The notes below the pieces were generated by a model. That model did not search any database. It was given only the letters and a program-made list of their open reading frames with translations, and was not told the origin of the DNA. This document shows, piece by piece, positions 10,756 through 23,700 of a stretch of 64,000 nucleotides of DNA; within the stretch, counting starts at the first letter, position 1; every line of letters begins with the position of its first letter. Origin of the DNA: Grammothele lineata (taxonomy: Eukaryota > Basidiomycota > Agaricomycetes > Polyporales > Polyporaceae); assembly GCA_002150815.3 (NCBI GenBank), contig NDFF03000174.1:62001-126000 (forward strand), read 5' to 3'. The translations under genes and the position numbers were made by a program.

Positions 10756-13310
10756 ACTCGGCAGTCTTACAAACTCCGCTTAATGGACCCTGACTCCTTC
10801 TCCTCGACTCCATCTGCCTGGCTCGCGGCGTTGGCCGTGTCGTGACGGTGTCGCCTTCTTCACCACTCTTCCATCACTTTCCTCCTTCGTTCTCGCCCGA
10901 GCCCTGCCCCTCTCTCCTCTTCAATGGCTCCCGGTTTCCACCTCAGAAACCCACCACCTTGCTCGCTTGGGCCATGAATGCATGTCGCCACCATATCACA
11001 TGGCCTCCCCGCACAGCACCAGCCGCGGCGATCTGGCAGGCAGATCTTGCGCCCCTCTCTCCAAGCCTCTCTCCACCCCGCGTGACGAGCCTCTTGATTG
11101 ACCTCCTGTCATCCTCTGTCATCTCTTTTGACCTCACAGGCATCTCCTGCCCGGATGACAGGCCGACCATTCTCTCCCCGCCCCAACCCAAATCCAACTA
11201 AGCCCCGAGACCTAAACATGGCGCTGCGCAACTTTGTTTGCGCGCACGCGATCCCGCGAATCACTCACTCTTCCGGCCCAGGGACTTCCTCGCAGCACTC
11301 TCTTACGGCGCGCGCGCGATTCAGGTCCTGACTCCTGGCCAGGTCGCCATCGTCTCACCGCACCAGGACGCTGCCGCGTTCCTTTGTGTCCTCGAACCGA
11401 CGGAGTTCTCAGAGAACGCCCCAACCGTCGCCAGACAACCACCCAGGCGTCCAGGACGCGCGCCGCGAGCGGGCTGGACGCGTACGAGCTCGAGTCTAGG
11501 AGGTACGTCCTCCGAGTCTCGTCCTCCAACAACTCTCATCCTGCCGCGCCTCCCCTCCTTCGCTCTCCGTTCCCCAAGTCTTAGTCGCCAGGTCCACATC
11601 CTTTTGTGACGCTCCGCCGCGGCGAGAAGCTCCGGCGCCGTGGTACCGCGCGGGTGCTCACATGCACATGCCCAGCGCCGCGCGTCCGGAGCCCATTCAG
11701 TCCGCACGAACCTTGCACGTCGCGCGGACGCGTGCGCGTCGCGAACCCGGCCCCGGCATGATGGGGGCGCGTCGAAATCGACGTGTGCGGGCCCCATCGC
11801 TGGCTTCCCGGCGTTCGACGACGTTCGGTCGCGTTCGCGATGGGGACGATGGGGAGCCTCGTGCGGGCGTCCGTACCCGTCGCATTGACTCCCCCGGGTA
11901 TCCCGGCGCGCGTTCCGACGACGGGCGTAAGGCTAGTGTATGTAAGTGCGAAGGGGTTATGAGAAGAGCGATCGAACAGGAGCGTGGCTAGCTGACGCCG
12001 CCTCGAGGTCATCTTTTCCGACGCTGGATTCTCCACGCGCCCTCACTAGCGTGCTCACCTGGGCACTCCGCGTGCCCTTCTCCTCTCGTTCAGCGCCCGG
12101 CTTAACGCTGGACTAGCTTTCCAACACGTACGACCAGGCGCGCTCCTCGCTCATACAGAAATTCGTCAGCTTATAGGGCGAGCGGCGCGCCACGGCGGAA
12201 GAATTTGGCGCGAGGAAGAAGAAGAATTCGAAGAATCACCTCTGGCATCCGAACTTTCGAACCTCCAAGCGCACCCGAGGACACGCCCCGACCCCTACCC
12301 CGTCACACTCACACGACCAGCGTGCGGTGAGAGTGCGCGCGCTGCCTGTGGACGTCTCGAATGCTCGCGAGCCCTTGGCCGCCGTCCGGGTCCCGAAGCG
12401 CGAGGTCTGCTGCGCACGCGGGGCTTCTCCTACTTACGAGGCTGGCTGCATCGTACCAGGGCGGCAGGAGTGCAGGCGAGGCGGCCGCCGACCTCTCGCG
12501 GAGCGACCGCCGTCCGAGAAAGTGTACGACTCGGAAGATGACTCGGTGAGTTATTCAATGCTTCAGTCAGACAGACATCGGCCACTGCGAGGGTACGTAG
12601 CTTATCAACCACCATGTTATGAGAGCATACGTCCCGTAAACGTTCGAATCCTAAACCAAAATGACGTCTTTCGCGCGCATTTCCAGTACATAGCTCTCCG
12701 TCCTCTCCGTCCCTCGGCAGACTAGTACTGTCACGCACGAACGCCAGCGAACGCCGCGGACTTCTCGCAAATCCTCTCCCAGGAAATCACGACGGATTCT
12801 CGAATCTCGACTCACGTTCCAGCCTTGGCGGTCCCCTCAATAACATACGATTTCGAATGACAATCACGTCATTGCCCCCGATCTCCGCTGCGCGAAAGGG
12901 CGCGAAGTCACAAATGGCCGCGGTCTCGAGTCGGTCTCGGCGAGGACTCTCAATTGTACATGTGCCAAGGGCCGCGGCAGCGAGTACGTAGTATACCGAG
13001 ATTCGCACGAGAGATAGCCTCGCCTTTGCCCTGCCAGGGTCAAGGCCCGGGACTATCGGGCTGCGGGAGCTGCGCTGGGTTGTGGTTTACTCAGTCTCAG
13101 TGGGATTCGAGGCGCTCTGGATGCCCAGAGAGAGCTGGGCCACAAGAGGCATTCTAGAATAGCATATAATGTACTCATCGCGCGTGTATGTAGGCTGTAG
13201 GCTGTAATCGTGCGAGCCAGCCATCTGCCACACAAGCGCCGTCGACGTGCCCACACCCGTACAAACCCAACCCCGCGGGCCAGACAGCCCCCAAGTGCTC
13301 CAGTGTGCGC
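10756..13310. other. Intergenic region without a recognised gene
   Basis: These 2.5 kb separate two minus-strand genes. The plus strand carries a CT-rich tract (about 10790-10925) followed by an ATG at 10924 that opens only 17 codons. Overlapping open frames at 11234-12036 are on both strands in high-GC sequence and share no family motif. A gene built of short exons cannot be excluded. Confidence 0.4.
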
Positions 13311-15037
13311 TCACGGCCGCGCGCCCTGTAGCCTGTAGAACGCGAGCATAATCGCGAGCGCGTAGTGCTCAAACTGGTCCTTGGACATGAACAGCAGCGC
13401 CTGCGTGAGCACCGCCTTGATGAGCTGCGCGCCCATGCCCTGTCGCCCCATCCCTGGTCAGCCCTGAATCGTACATGCAAACCGCAAAGTCGCATGAGGC
13501 GGGAGACGCACCTGGTACCACCCGAAAAAGCCCTTCTTGCGCCAGACGCGCGCGAGCACGGTCAGCGCGCCGACGTGGTGGCCCGCCTTGTGGTGCGGCT
13601 TGTTGTGCTGGGGCAGGGGCGTGTGCGCCGCTTCGGCGTCCTCGAGGTCGGCGGTGCGCGCCTGGATGCGCACTTTGGCCATGATGTACGGGTACGTGAC
13701 CTATTCCCGCGCCGTTCAGCGTCCAACGTAACGCGGTATGAAGAGAGACAGGGGGGAGAGGGAGAAGAATACGCACGACAGTGGCGAGGGCCTTGCTCAG
13801 CGCCCCGACGGTGAACGCCATCCACGGGCTCAGCTTCGCGTTCGCGCCCGTCTCGCCGCGCGCGAGGAGCATCACGCTCTTCACGCGCTCGAAGAGCCCG
13901 TACGTGATCGCCGGGTTGACGGTGAGCACGAGCCCGGGCTTGATGCCCAGCCAGAGCCCCCCGACGCCCTCCTCCGCGATGATCTCGCGCGCGACGCCCA
14001 GGAAGGAGTCGTCGTACGGCTCCTCCTCTGTCTTCTCCTTTGCCTCTCCCTTCTCTGCGCTATCCGCCTTCTCCGCGTTCGTCGCGGGCGCCTTGCCCTT
14101 GGCTGACTTCTTAGGCCGGTCGAGCGAGCGGCCGATCTGCTGGCGCGTCGCGATGACGGAGACGGGGATGGTGAAGATCTGTGCGAGCGCGCCGGCCGCT
14201 GCGCCGAGGAGGAGCTCCGCCGCGGTGCTCAGTGGAGGCGCAGGCGTGCCTGCGGGACGCCGCGCGGCGAGCCGCTTCATGTAGGACGTGCGGACGAAGG
14301 AGTAGAAGAAGAAGTAGGCATACTCTGCACGTTCAAAGCACGCATTGTTAGATTGGAGGAGTGCAGAAGGGATTCGGGGATGAGCTCAAGGGTGGAGACG
14401 TACGCATGGAGAATGTGTTCAGCATCGTCGCCATGAAGCCCTTGTAGTACCCCGCGAAGCCATCTTCGTGCAGAATGCGGAGTAGGACGTTAATCAATCC
14501 CAGCTTCTCCCCTCCATCGGTAGTGGATGCTTGTATCCTTGTCTTGATACTGTGTATGTGTTACATAGAGGCTCTTAACGAATAATCCTCGATACGTACG
14601 TGTCAAGAGGATATACTGCTCTGTAAAACGGGAAGGGATAGTTAGCAAGACGACGCTCTATACCGAGACACAAAGTCGGCCATAACACAACAACTCCGTC
14701 GTGGCTGATCCTACAGGACCTGAAGCCTATCTCGGAGGGGCGCTTGGAAATGCGGGGAAATGTGGAGGTTCAAAGTCTAGATCGACTGACTCCGGCACAC
14801 GAGTCGTGGAAAGCAGCCGACGCGCGTTATGCTCTAGCTCGTGACGCACTTAAGACAGGATGTGGTTGGTATACACACTATGTTCCTTTTACTCTAGCAC
14901 ATTGTGTTGCTTCCATCCTCGCGAGACGTGGAGAGCCTTACGAGACTGGTAAGGGGTACTTACGCATTACTAAAGCACCCTCCCAGAGCCCCTGCCAGCG
15001 CGTATCCGAACGGCGTCAGTTGCGTGGGTTTCGACAT
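13311..15037 (-). CDS. Mitochondrial-carrier family protein, peroxisomal adenine nucleotide carrier type (Ant1/PMP47-like)
   Basis: Carriers of this subgroup import ATP into peroxisomes in exchange for AMP/ADP, for fatty-acid activation. Six exons (15037-14964, 14620-14600, 14549-14404, 14324-13777, 13700-13512, 13439-13311) give 368 residues. Three carrier repeats are seen, each with a variant of the Px[D/E]xx[K/R] signature: YPLDTIKTR, IPVSVIATRQQ and YPYIMAKVR. The degenerate second and third signatures fit the peroxisomal subgroup better than classic ADP/ATP exchangers. Repeat ends show GYYKGF, GLWLGI and GWYQGMGAQ. A charged Lys/Glu-rich insert (about residues 125-160) lies in the second repeat. 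Exon 2 is only 21 bases. The first intron is about 343 bases, long for this genome. The exact substrate is inferred. Confidence 0.82.
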
Positions 15038-15942
15038 TGCGAGCGACAGGGAAACGAGTATAATGCAGAGGCAAATGGAAGGGAGCACCGAGAGAGAAGC
15101 TGGCAGACGTTGTGTTATAGAGGGCGACTCGGACCTTGCTGCATCTGCCCCGCGCGGGGGACGGAGGAGGTGAGTGGCCGGTGCCGGTCCGGCTTTCATT
15201 ACTATCCGCCTTCACATGGATGTTTATGCGGGTGGCGGCCCGCCCTTCCGTGTTAATCCGTACTCTCTTCCACGTGCACCGACTGCCTCCACACAGCTCC
15301 AGAGTCCACACTCGTTTGACGAGTCTTGACGATCCTCCTGGCACAAATGGCAGGCGAATAGCTCACGGCAAATACTTTCGCGACTTTTGTAAACCTTCAA
15401 GGCTCGACATGCTTTCTGAAGCGATCTCCTCATCAGCATTCGCATGACCTCTCGCCCAACAGTGTCACCAGACTCGTCGGGGCCGCCACTGATGTTTCAG
15501 GTTCCTCAGCCATTTCTTCCCCTAAGGGCTGGGTAATGTAGTGCAGGTTACACTCTATGGTGCGAGACCCTGTCCATACAACCAGCAATTCCTCTGCCCT
15601 GAAGGGTACAAGTCATATACCATTCCCATGCCGAGGCAACTCCCACACCATGAGACTTCCAGCGACTCGTTCTCACACTCTGGCCACTCTATCCTCGGAG
15701 AATGACATCTATGCCTCTGGATAACGACATGCGCGCGAAACCTCAGCGTGGCATCTTAGCCAACCGTGGGCCGCTCTGAGCTGGGGGGAACCTTCCGGAG
15801 TCCCAACCTTCCGTGCCTGAGCTATCCATCATCGCCGCCCAGCAAGCTTGGACGTCCAGTCTCCGACGTCCCTGTCTGCTATCTCTCATCGCCTCGCCTA
15901 ACCTAGTTCTCGCCTTTCTCCCCTCCATCCCGGTGCTTCAAC
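15038..15942. promoter_or_regulatory. Divergent intergenic region between the carrier and the arrestin-like gene
   Basis: These 905 bases separate two divergent starts. The part next to the plus-strand gene is CT-rich (about 15880-15935). No TATA box or open frame of note was found. Confidence 0.4.
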
Positions 15943-18111
15943 ATGGATAGCAAGCTTGCAAACGATCGCGCGCGCACCACCCCACCACCGGCGGAAGCAG
16001 ATCCCGACCTGCCTGGATACTCGGCCGCGCCGTCGTCTTCGGCGCAGCACGAACTCGTTGATCATGAATACCAACTCGAAGACCTCAAGGGGAGACCCTA
16101 CCTGTGGCTCAGATTGAAGAGTCGGGCACCTACCGCCAAGCTACTTCCCCTCTTCTACGATAAGGATACTATCACGGGCACAGTGGAGGTAGATTTCGAT
16201 CGAACAGAGGGCGCAAAGGCGGTATTGGTGTCTGTGAGTTTCTATGCAATCGGATCCGGATCCCCATCTCGAATGCCTCTTTGTCCTCCAACGTAGGTCA
16301 CTGCCGGTGTTACTGCCGTCGGACAAGACGAAGTCAGGTTCCTTGATGTCTGTCACGAATTGTGGAACGCGAAGAGCTCGCCCTCTAAACGCTCAGGCAA
16401 ACAAACATGGCCGTTTTCAATTACTCTGCCGTCCGAAACCACAGTACCCGAGAAGGGCAAGAATAAGCAACCGGCTCAGTTGTACCCACTTCCTCCCAGC
16501 TTCTCGGAACGGGCCAGTCCCGCATATATGGACTACAAGCTTCTGGTGACCATCAAGAAAAGCTCGTTTAGAGTGAATCAAACGTGAACACTCCACACTA
16601 TGTTAGTTGTCGTTTACTGACTCCGTCACAGTTTGGGAACCAACTTCGCCTACGTCCCTTTGACTCGAGCTAGCGCACCATCGCTTCTCCGTCAACTCGC
16701 CTATGCAGAAGGCACACCGATCCTCGGCCCTGAAGGGGACCCAGACGGCTGGAAGGTCCTGACACCACTGACGATGTCTGGTACGATTTTTGACACTCGC
16801 AAGGTCGACGTCGAGTGCACAGTATGTTCCGTCCCGCAGCATGCAACGCCATCACGCTAACGCTTCACTTTATCAGCTTGCGGTGGCGACACCTGTAAGA
16901 ACTTTGAACTCCGCACCTCCGCTGCCTCAAGTGAGCCTGACTGACGACATTCGCAGCTCTCCTACGCGCTCGGGAGCCCGATCCCTCTTTGTCTGACTAT
17001 CAAATGTGCAGATGAGCAGGCACTAGACCTTCTTGCCAAGCCGTCGGCCGCGCGCGTACAGCTCGCGCGCGTGCGCTTGGTCGGGTCGCACGCTACACAG
17101 GACGATATTGACAGCGGGCGCAGCAACAACTCGTTCGCAGAGCGCTTCGGTGACGCGCACTTCTGGCCAGCTCAAGAAGGCGCCCCGGAGCCTGGTGTGC
17201 GTAAGCTCAACGGCGAGTTGGAGATCAAGAGGTCGCTCAAGCTTGGGTTCGTCTTTCCACGATTCTCTGTCAGGGTAAGCACCTTTCAGCCAAAGACTCA
17301 TCCGACATTATTCTTGTCTATCTTGTTGCCTTCCCCCGTCGCCAATGACATGTTTTGTTTCAATTCGACACCAATATTAGACCGCGGCTGACTCCTTGAT
17401 TGTTCGCGCGCATGCACTACCCTGTTCATCTACCTCGGGGCGCTCACCTCTCACCCTCTCCACCGGGCACTGTTATTTCCGGCTACCTCTGCCTCCAACC
17501 GGCCACGTTTCCTGCCCTCGCCGACCCCAACCTGGGTTTATGACGCAACGCCGCAACGACCCCCTATCATGATGCACATGCGCGACCACACACATTTGCT
17601 CACCGCCTCGTGCAGTACGCGCTCGCGCTGCTCAGCTTCAAAGCGCCGGGCTTTACCCCAGCACCCGGGCAGAGCGGCGACGGACCGCTTTTACTAGAGC
17701 CGGTGACGATCACAAGCCTAAACGCGCCAGGGGTCGTGCCTAGGTCGTCGCAGGTTGTGCCACCGGGATACGCCCACAAGAGCCAGGGCGACTACAATAC
17801 GACCATCGGCTTCCTCGAGAACGGGAACCAGAGGTGCGTGCTAGTCACCCCTTCCCGGAGCCTCGCGGCCGTTCCCGCCTACCCTGACGCAATGCGGGGT
17901 TGGGCTGTCTACATCTGTCGAGATGGCTCGCGGTCTCCCCACGCGCAGGCGTCGAGGACAGGGTGGCCACCACCCACGTAGCGGACACCGCCACGCGTGT
18001 GACGCAAACGTAGGACGGTGCCGCGAGCGGTCCGGGAACGGATCGCGAGGTGGATGCTAATCAACCGTGATCTGTCGCGACAGGTTCCTCATGCACCACG
18101 GCTTCCAGTGA
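15943..18111 (+). CDS. Arrestin-like (alpha-arrestin fold) protein
   Basis: Seven exons (15943-16233, 16297-16583, 16632-16821, 16877-16894, 16957-17274, 17616-17833, 18084-18111) give 449 residues. The N-terminal sandwich carries YDKDTITGTVEVDF, a typical arrestin-N pattern, and is preceded by a disordered Pro-rich segment containing DPDLPGYSAAP. A second sandwich starts near LAVATPLSYALGSPIPLCLT. The chain ends in LENGNQRFLMHHGFQ, an end that splices together only with the 28-base last exon. Fungal alpha-arrestins are adaptors that bring Rsp5-type ubiquitin ligases to membrane transporters; I see no clear PPxY motif, so that role is uncertain. Odd points are an 18-base exon 4 and two introns of about 340 and 250 bases near the 3' end. 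Confidence 0.82.
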
Positions 18112-19892
18112 ACAGTCAGCTTGACAGATCGGGCGGCCTCGTTCTGCCAGGTGGACGGCTTAGTAGGGATGTGGTGTTGACCGGTCGGAGCCGGCTTGTG
18201 GGACGCTAGGGCCGGTAACATGATGTTCTCCACACAGGACGCAACGGGGTGCAACGATATAAACTCGCGGTCGCGGTCCGCCATATGTTATTTCTCAGGC
18301 TAAGTCGTAAGTGCACGAAATGCATCCGGCACTACGTCCACGGCACGCGCGGCCCGCGCGCCGAGACCCCGAGTATGACGTCTGCAGCGTCGAGCGCCCC
18401 GAAAGTCTCGCGATCGCCATGGGTGATCGCAAGAGGCCGATCGAGGCTCGAGGTGCGCTCGGGATCGCGGCTGCGCTCGACGCGCCGATGCCGACGGCGG
18501 ACATGCCCGCGTCGGTACGCGGTACGCGCCGCTGTCGGTCTCAGGCTTATGAGGGCGGGGCTCTGCGCGCACTCCTTGTGACTGATGTCGATGGAACGCA
18601 GACATTGACATGTGGACACCCTCTGCCCTTGTGTCGCCCGGACGCGTTGTCGCGGGTTCGCCCAAATCGTTCAACTTGGACGCATTCAAGAATTTCACCG
18701 GTGTGTCCTTGCGCAGGCGTGTGGGCCCGGTGTACGTCCGGGGCGCACGTTAATATTTCAGCGTTCCGGATATTTGCCATTTCGTCACCTTACGGGTACT
18801 CGTACGTAGCGCAATCCCGACATGTCGTTGTCGAGGCTCGCCGCTCGCCGTACGCAGCAGGTCGCGGCCCGACGCCAACGCCGACGCTCCCACTGCAAGC
18901 GATCGCGAGCCGTCCGGAGCACGTGTGTTGCCCGCGCTCAGATTCAGGCTTGATGTCAAAGAGGCGTGGCTAGCGATGTCGACCGCATAGCGACACAGCG
19001 ACACAGCGGCCGACGCATATGTCATAGCATGCCCAAGTCGCGCGGCCCGGGGGTCCCCCAGCCTTAGCTTCAGGAATCAGGGCGAAGCGGAGGAAGGCTA
19101 GTCCGGATCATCCTCGCGAAACTAATGAGTCACCGAGATGGGCGAGATGCTCACTTCTGCACGCTAATCTGGCTGGCTGGGCTTCTGGCGCGACGTCAAT
19201 GTCCCCTCTGTCACGGCTACCTCTTTTTACCACGTGCCTATCGTGCTTGTTAACTTACCGCGAACCATGCCGCGGAATGGTTTGACGGGGGCGGTGGAGG
19301 TTCGCAAGGCTGCTTATTGCGCGCCACATTGGGCGGACAATGCGTTCGATGGCGCTCGGGGCTCCCTGGGGCTGGTTGATCGCGTCGGGCCGTGTCAATG
19401 TGCAAAGAAATAACGATGCGCCAACAGACGCGAATATATAGATGATACGATATGTAGACTACGCCGCGAGCGGGGGCGATTACGGACAGCGCGACTATAC
19501 AGCATGTACAGTACGTAGAGTACGAATATAGCGACAAACGGAGGAATTAAGAGCATGTGTACTAGGCGAAACGGTGCGGCGGGAGAGCGCGTGGTGGAGA
19601 GGAGGAGATGCAGGAGGAATGGAGAACGTACGGGACAGTTCTAGACGAAAGCTACAGCTACAGGACAGCAGGAGGGGAAAGTGGCAAGAAAGCGCGCGCT
19701 GGAAGTGGCGCGTCCGAGGTGCGGCGGGGCTCCGGGAGACGAGTCACCCGGGCCGGATCCGCATGCAACGAATCGATGTGGTAGGGGAGGAGATGCGAGG
19801 GAAAGCAGGGGGCGAAAGAGTGTTGACAACAGATGCGAGAGTGAAGGGTCGTATGATGCAGAGACAGATAGAATAATGAGTGGGAGGCCAGG
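18112..19892. other. Intergenic region between converging genes
   Basis: This stretch separates the arrestin-like gene from the 3' end of the Zn2Cys6 gene. Overlapping high-GC open frames on both strands (18300-18970) show no motif. I see no repeat or RNA gene in it. Confidence 0.4.
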
Positions 19893-20503
19893 CTAGGGAC
19901 TTGCTGAGAGAATGGCGCGCCGGCGCTTCATGTGAACGAAAGGTTGGTGCACGTTGCTGTAACGGCGTACGGCACGGCGCACGAGTTGCGTACCCCGGGA
20001 CGGAGCCCAGGATTTGCACGCACGGAGCGCCCGGTGCGGCTCGGGGGCCCGTTCACGGCTTCTGCGCGGAACTGTGCGTGTACGTCCGGGCGCGAGAGCG
20101 CGACGAGTCGTCAGCGAGAAATCCTGGACACCTAGACGAGGCGAGGCTTACACAGGCACGTAGGCACACGCAAGACCGCGGCGGTTGCAATTCGCGCAGA
20201 TCGGACGGCCGTCGCACTTCAGCTTGCGGCCTGGCGCGGAAGAAAGAGAGGTCAGAGGTGGAACGAGACGATGCGCGCGGAGCGCGCAAGGCACCACCCG
20301 AGGACGCACCGCGGCAGAAGGTGCATGCCATCGGCGTGCGGCGCGGTGTGCGGGGAATATAGTTCTCCCCGTCGGAGTCGTCGTTGCGCGCGCTGGCGGA
20401 ATACTGCTGATACTGGAATGGTCGGGGGCACGGTCAGTTCCCTATTGAACCTACTATAACCGGAACGGTCAAACAGCTGACAGGCACTCACGCGGGGGTC
20501 CAT
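19893..20503 (-). CDS. Short Zn2Cys6 (fungal binuclear zinc cluster) DNA-binding protein
   Basis: Zn2Cys6 proteins are fungal transcription regulators that grip two zinc ions with six cysteines. Exon 1 is 12 bases (20503-20492, MDPR), exon 2 is 20412-20310 and exon 3 is 20230-20152. The joined product reads ...TPMACTFCRGRKLKCDG, then RPICANCNRRGLACAYVPV. This gives Cys-X2-Cys-X6-Cys-X5-Cys-X2-Cys-X6-Cys with the basic loop GRKLK between Cys2 and Cys3, a complete cluster. The 3' part is uncertain. An acceptor near 20060-20070 continues with SRERAPEPHRALR and a stop at 19895-19893; a further gtgcgt intron would end it sooner. Either way the protein is about 90-130 residues, with no room for the large regulatory domain of classic Gal4-type factors. 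It diverges from the Nup gene across 6.8 kb. Confidence 0.75.
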
Positions 20504-20710
20504 GTGGAACGGCGGTAATGGGGTGACGGAGGTGTCGGGGAGGGGCGCGGACCACTCGGGTTCGGGACAAGACTTGTGATGAAGGGTGCCAAAGGCGGGT
20601 GGCTAGAATAAGGCGTCGAGCCGGCGAAAGCGAGACAAAGGAGACGTGCAGCGCAGGAGTGGTGTGCGTGGTCGCGGTGGTGAGGGGCGCCCCCAGCCCG
20701 CCGCGGACGC

Positions 20711-20716
20711 TTTATA
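20711..20716 (-). promoter_or_regulatory. TATA box candidate of the Zn2Cys6 gene
   Basis: The minus strand reads catataaagc here, 208 bases upstream of the ATG at 20503. It is the only good TATA match in the region. Confidence 0.45.
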
Positions 20717-20719
20717 TGC

Positions 20720-23700
20720 CAACCCACATCATCAAAGCAATATTCTGCATGGCGGCTCGCAGATCGGGCGATCGAGCCCCCAGCAGAGAGGCGAGGGCTA
20801 TCGGCACTCAGGGTCGGCGTGAGCACCCTCCTGGGTCCCCAGCGACTGGACTTGGATGGAAGGAGGCCCGGAACGCGTTTCATCACCATGGCTGGGATAT
20901 CGGACGCGAACGCCCTGTCCTAATGCGGAGAGGCCCCCCAGTGGCCCCCCCGGGCCGCTCGCGCACGCCGTGCCGCATCGCGGGTGTCGGCGTCGTTGAG
21001 GCAAAGCCAGTGCCACCGCTGGCCAGCAGCGCGCGGGAGGGCGCAGGCCAAACGCGAATTACCTCATAGCCCCCACACCCATATCACGGCTGGCGACGTG
21101 ATTCGAGGCGCGGGACGCGTCGCGAGCCTATGCTCACGCGTTTCGTTCCTGACCGGTCGACGCTGGAGCCTGGCGCGCTGACTCTAACTCTGCGCGCGGG
21201 GCGGTGGTCGTAAGTACGTGTGTAACGGACCGCAGCGTCGCGGACCCCGGAGCCATCACGGTGTGGTCCGGACGGTGCCCGATTGGGGCGGGCGTCCGTC
21301 GCAGCAGTGACACGGTCCGGGGATTTGCGCTGGAATAAGGGAGGAGAGCTAGCTGCGTCACGGCGGGGCGGCGAGCGGGTCACCGCCGCGAGCGAGCGCT
21401 GCCACGGCCAAGAGGCGCGGGTCCTCGGTCGCTGCTCGCCTGATCTGGCGTCCATTCGCGGATTGGAAGGACGTATTGAGCTGCAGGAAGCGCTATGAAG
21501 CGACGGGTCGCGCGCGGGTAGACGTTCTTTCGAGCGTGGCAGCCAACGACGAGCGACGGACTTGGAGGACACCCACCCGAAATGGGGGGAGGCTAAGGCG
21601 GAACTAAGATCGGTTGCCAAAGTAAGCTAGACGGTCTGGGTCGAATATTGGGAGAGGTGGCCGCGGGAGGGAGGAGACGCTATGGATGGAGCGGTGGCGA
21701 CAAGCGAGCAGGGACTGGAGGCGCAGGCGTGATGTGGTCGTAAGATGAAACGACGGGAAAACGGTTGGGAGGCCAGAAGAGGGAAAGCTGGATTTGAATT
21801 TTTGGCTCGTCGAGGAGGCGGCGGAGGCTCTCGCGGGAGTCAACGTGGCTGGGCCCGTTCGGGTAAGGTGAGGATGGTTCGCATCTGCTCGCATGTGGTT
21901 GCCTGTGGTGTGTGCGCCGCCGCTGGCCGTGCGAAAGGCAGGACGGGCAGGTGCCTACATCGGGCGACCGTGCGAGCGCAAGGAGGGTGCCATCGTTCGA
22001 GGCAGCGACTCGACCTGCGGGCGAGGCCATGCAGGAGGCGATCTGGCTAGTCTGGGGGACAGGGCGTGCGCAAAGACACCGCAAAGGATGCAGTGGCAAG
22101 CGGACGCGTTCGAGCCTCGCGCGCAGGGATCGCGCTACTTTGCGCTGCTTCGCGTCCGTAGGCTGCGACTCGTCGCGTCCGGTTCGCGTCTGCAGCCGCT
22201 GCCCTCGTGGCCCACGTGGCGCCGGCCCCTCTATCCTCCCGCCACGTGCGCCCTCGTGGCGTCTCGCGCGACGGTCGTTGGCGACGTCTTCCCTCGCCTT
22301 CCCTTGCTCTTCCCTGTCGTCCGGCGTTCCGCCCGAGCGTCCCTGCGTGGTGCCTATCCACCACCGGCGTCCATCCATTCTTGCAGCTTCTTAGCCTGGT
22401 GCAATCATTTCATCCTAAAGACCCCTTTCCGGGTCCATACCGGCTTCTCATAACCTGCATGCAATAACGCTACGGCCATCGTCTTGGGTCATTATCGAAT
22501 CCGAGTTTGTCGCCTCATTCCACCCGGCTCAACCTTGACATCATCGCATCCCTTTTGTTGGCGCCGCCCACCAGAGCGTCGTATGCGATCAGGCTGGCCC
22601 GGCGATCCGTCTCCGCCTCCAAGATACCGATGCACGATTTCCCGAGAACCCACCTTCTGGGTCGCACCCTCCGTAACCGACATGGTCGAGCCCCGACGTC
22701 CTCGCTGCCGTCTTCGGCCGCTCTTCCTCTCAATTCAGTGCTCATCCTCTGCCGCTATCGCCGGCCATGTGCATCCCTGTGTAAGCATGAACCCTGGTTG
22801 GTCGCCGTCGGCGCGCCCTACGGGGCTCCCGCGCGTCCGGCAGCGTGCCCATTGCCCAGCGGCGGCGGAGTCTCAAAGGCTCAGGCGGGACGATGATGCT
22901 ACTCGATATTGCTACGCTGATGCGCCTGGCCACCCGCCCCCCGCGCGCGCCTCGAGGCGTTTGGTCGTCCGGAAACGCAGGGGTACGTGACGTCGCGGTG
23001 ACGCACCTCTGGGGAACTCTCTCTCACCGTGATCAGGCCCGCTCGCGGACCAACCGCACCAGTTCCGCACCCGCCCCGCCACGCCCGCTCGCTCGTTGGC
23101 CACAGCAAGGCGGGTTCGCAGGCAGCGGCGGCCACCTGGGAGGCCTGGCAGGGCCGCGCCCAAGCCGTCCTGGGTCTAGCGTCCGTCGACGCGGCCCGCC
23201 GCCCGCCTGCCGCTCTCACCGTCCCTTTCCGGGCGGCGCGGAGTGAACGTTCTGCCTCGACCTCGGCGCGATATGCGCCTGTGTGGTACATGACAATACT
23301 CGTCACTTCATATGCGCCTACGACGGACGCTCCACGACGAGCACGGGGACGGAAAAGCTTGGAGGATCACACGACCCGTACCAAAGGTCGTGCGGGGCGG
23401 AGCCGCCCCCGGGGCCCGACATCGTCGCGAAGTCCTCGCGAGCTTGAAGCTTGAAAGCAAGTCCGAAGCCTGCATGATCGTCCGCCCGCGGCGCAGCGCG
23501 CCCGACCTCGCGGGTCGCTCGACGCGTGGGCTGTGCAGTCGTCGACTCGCTTGCCCCCACCAAAGAAACCATCAAGAGGTGCTGGACCGCGAGCCCCGGC
23601 GCGGTCGCGGCCATGTCCCAGTCGGGACGCGGGACGACCTGGCCGGGATTGCCTTTCCGAGGCGGGACGGGGGACCGTGGAAGGTGGAAGGTGGAAGGTT

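Noticed and set aside
11238..11609. Plus-strand frame with protein-like start (RDFLAALSYGARAIQVL)
   Set aside because: Only about 40 residues look plausible. The rest is low-complexity, and frames on both strands overlap.
18300..18970. Overlapping frames that could extend the Zn2Cys6 protein into a large regulatory domain
   Set aside because: No frame joins to the zinc-cluster exons without stops, and the sequence after 19895 looks like 3' flank.
21680..22378. Minus-strand open frame of 232 codons
   Set aside because: It is Arg/Pro/Ser-rich, overlaps equal-sized frames on the other strand, and has no motif, promoter or spliceable extension. It reflects GC content.
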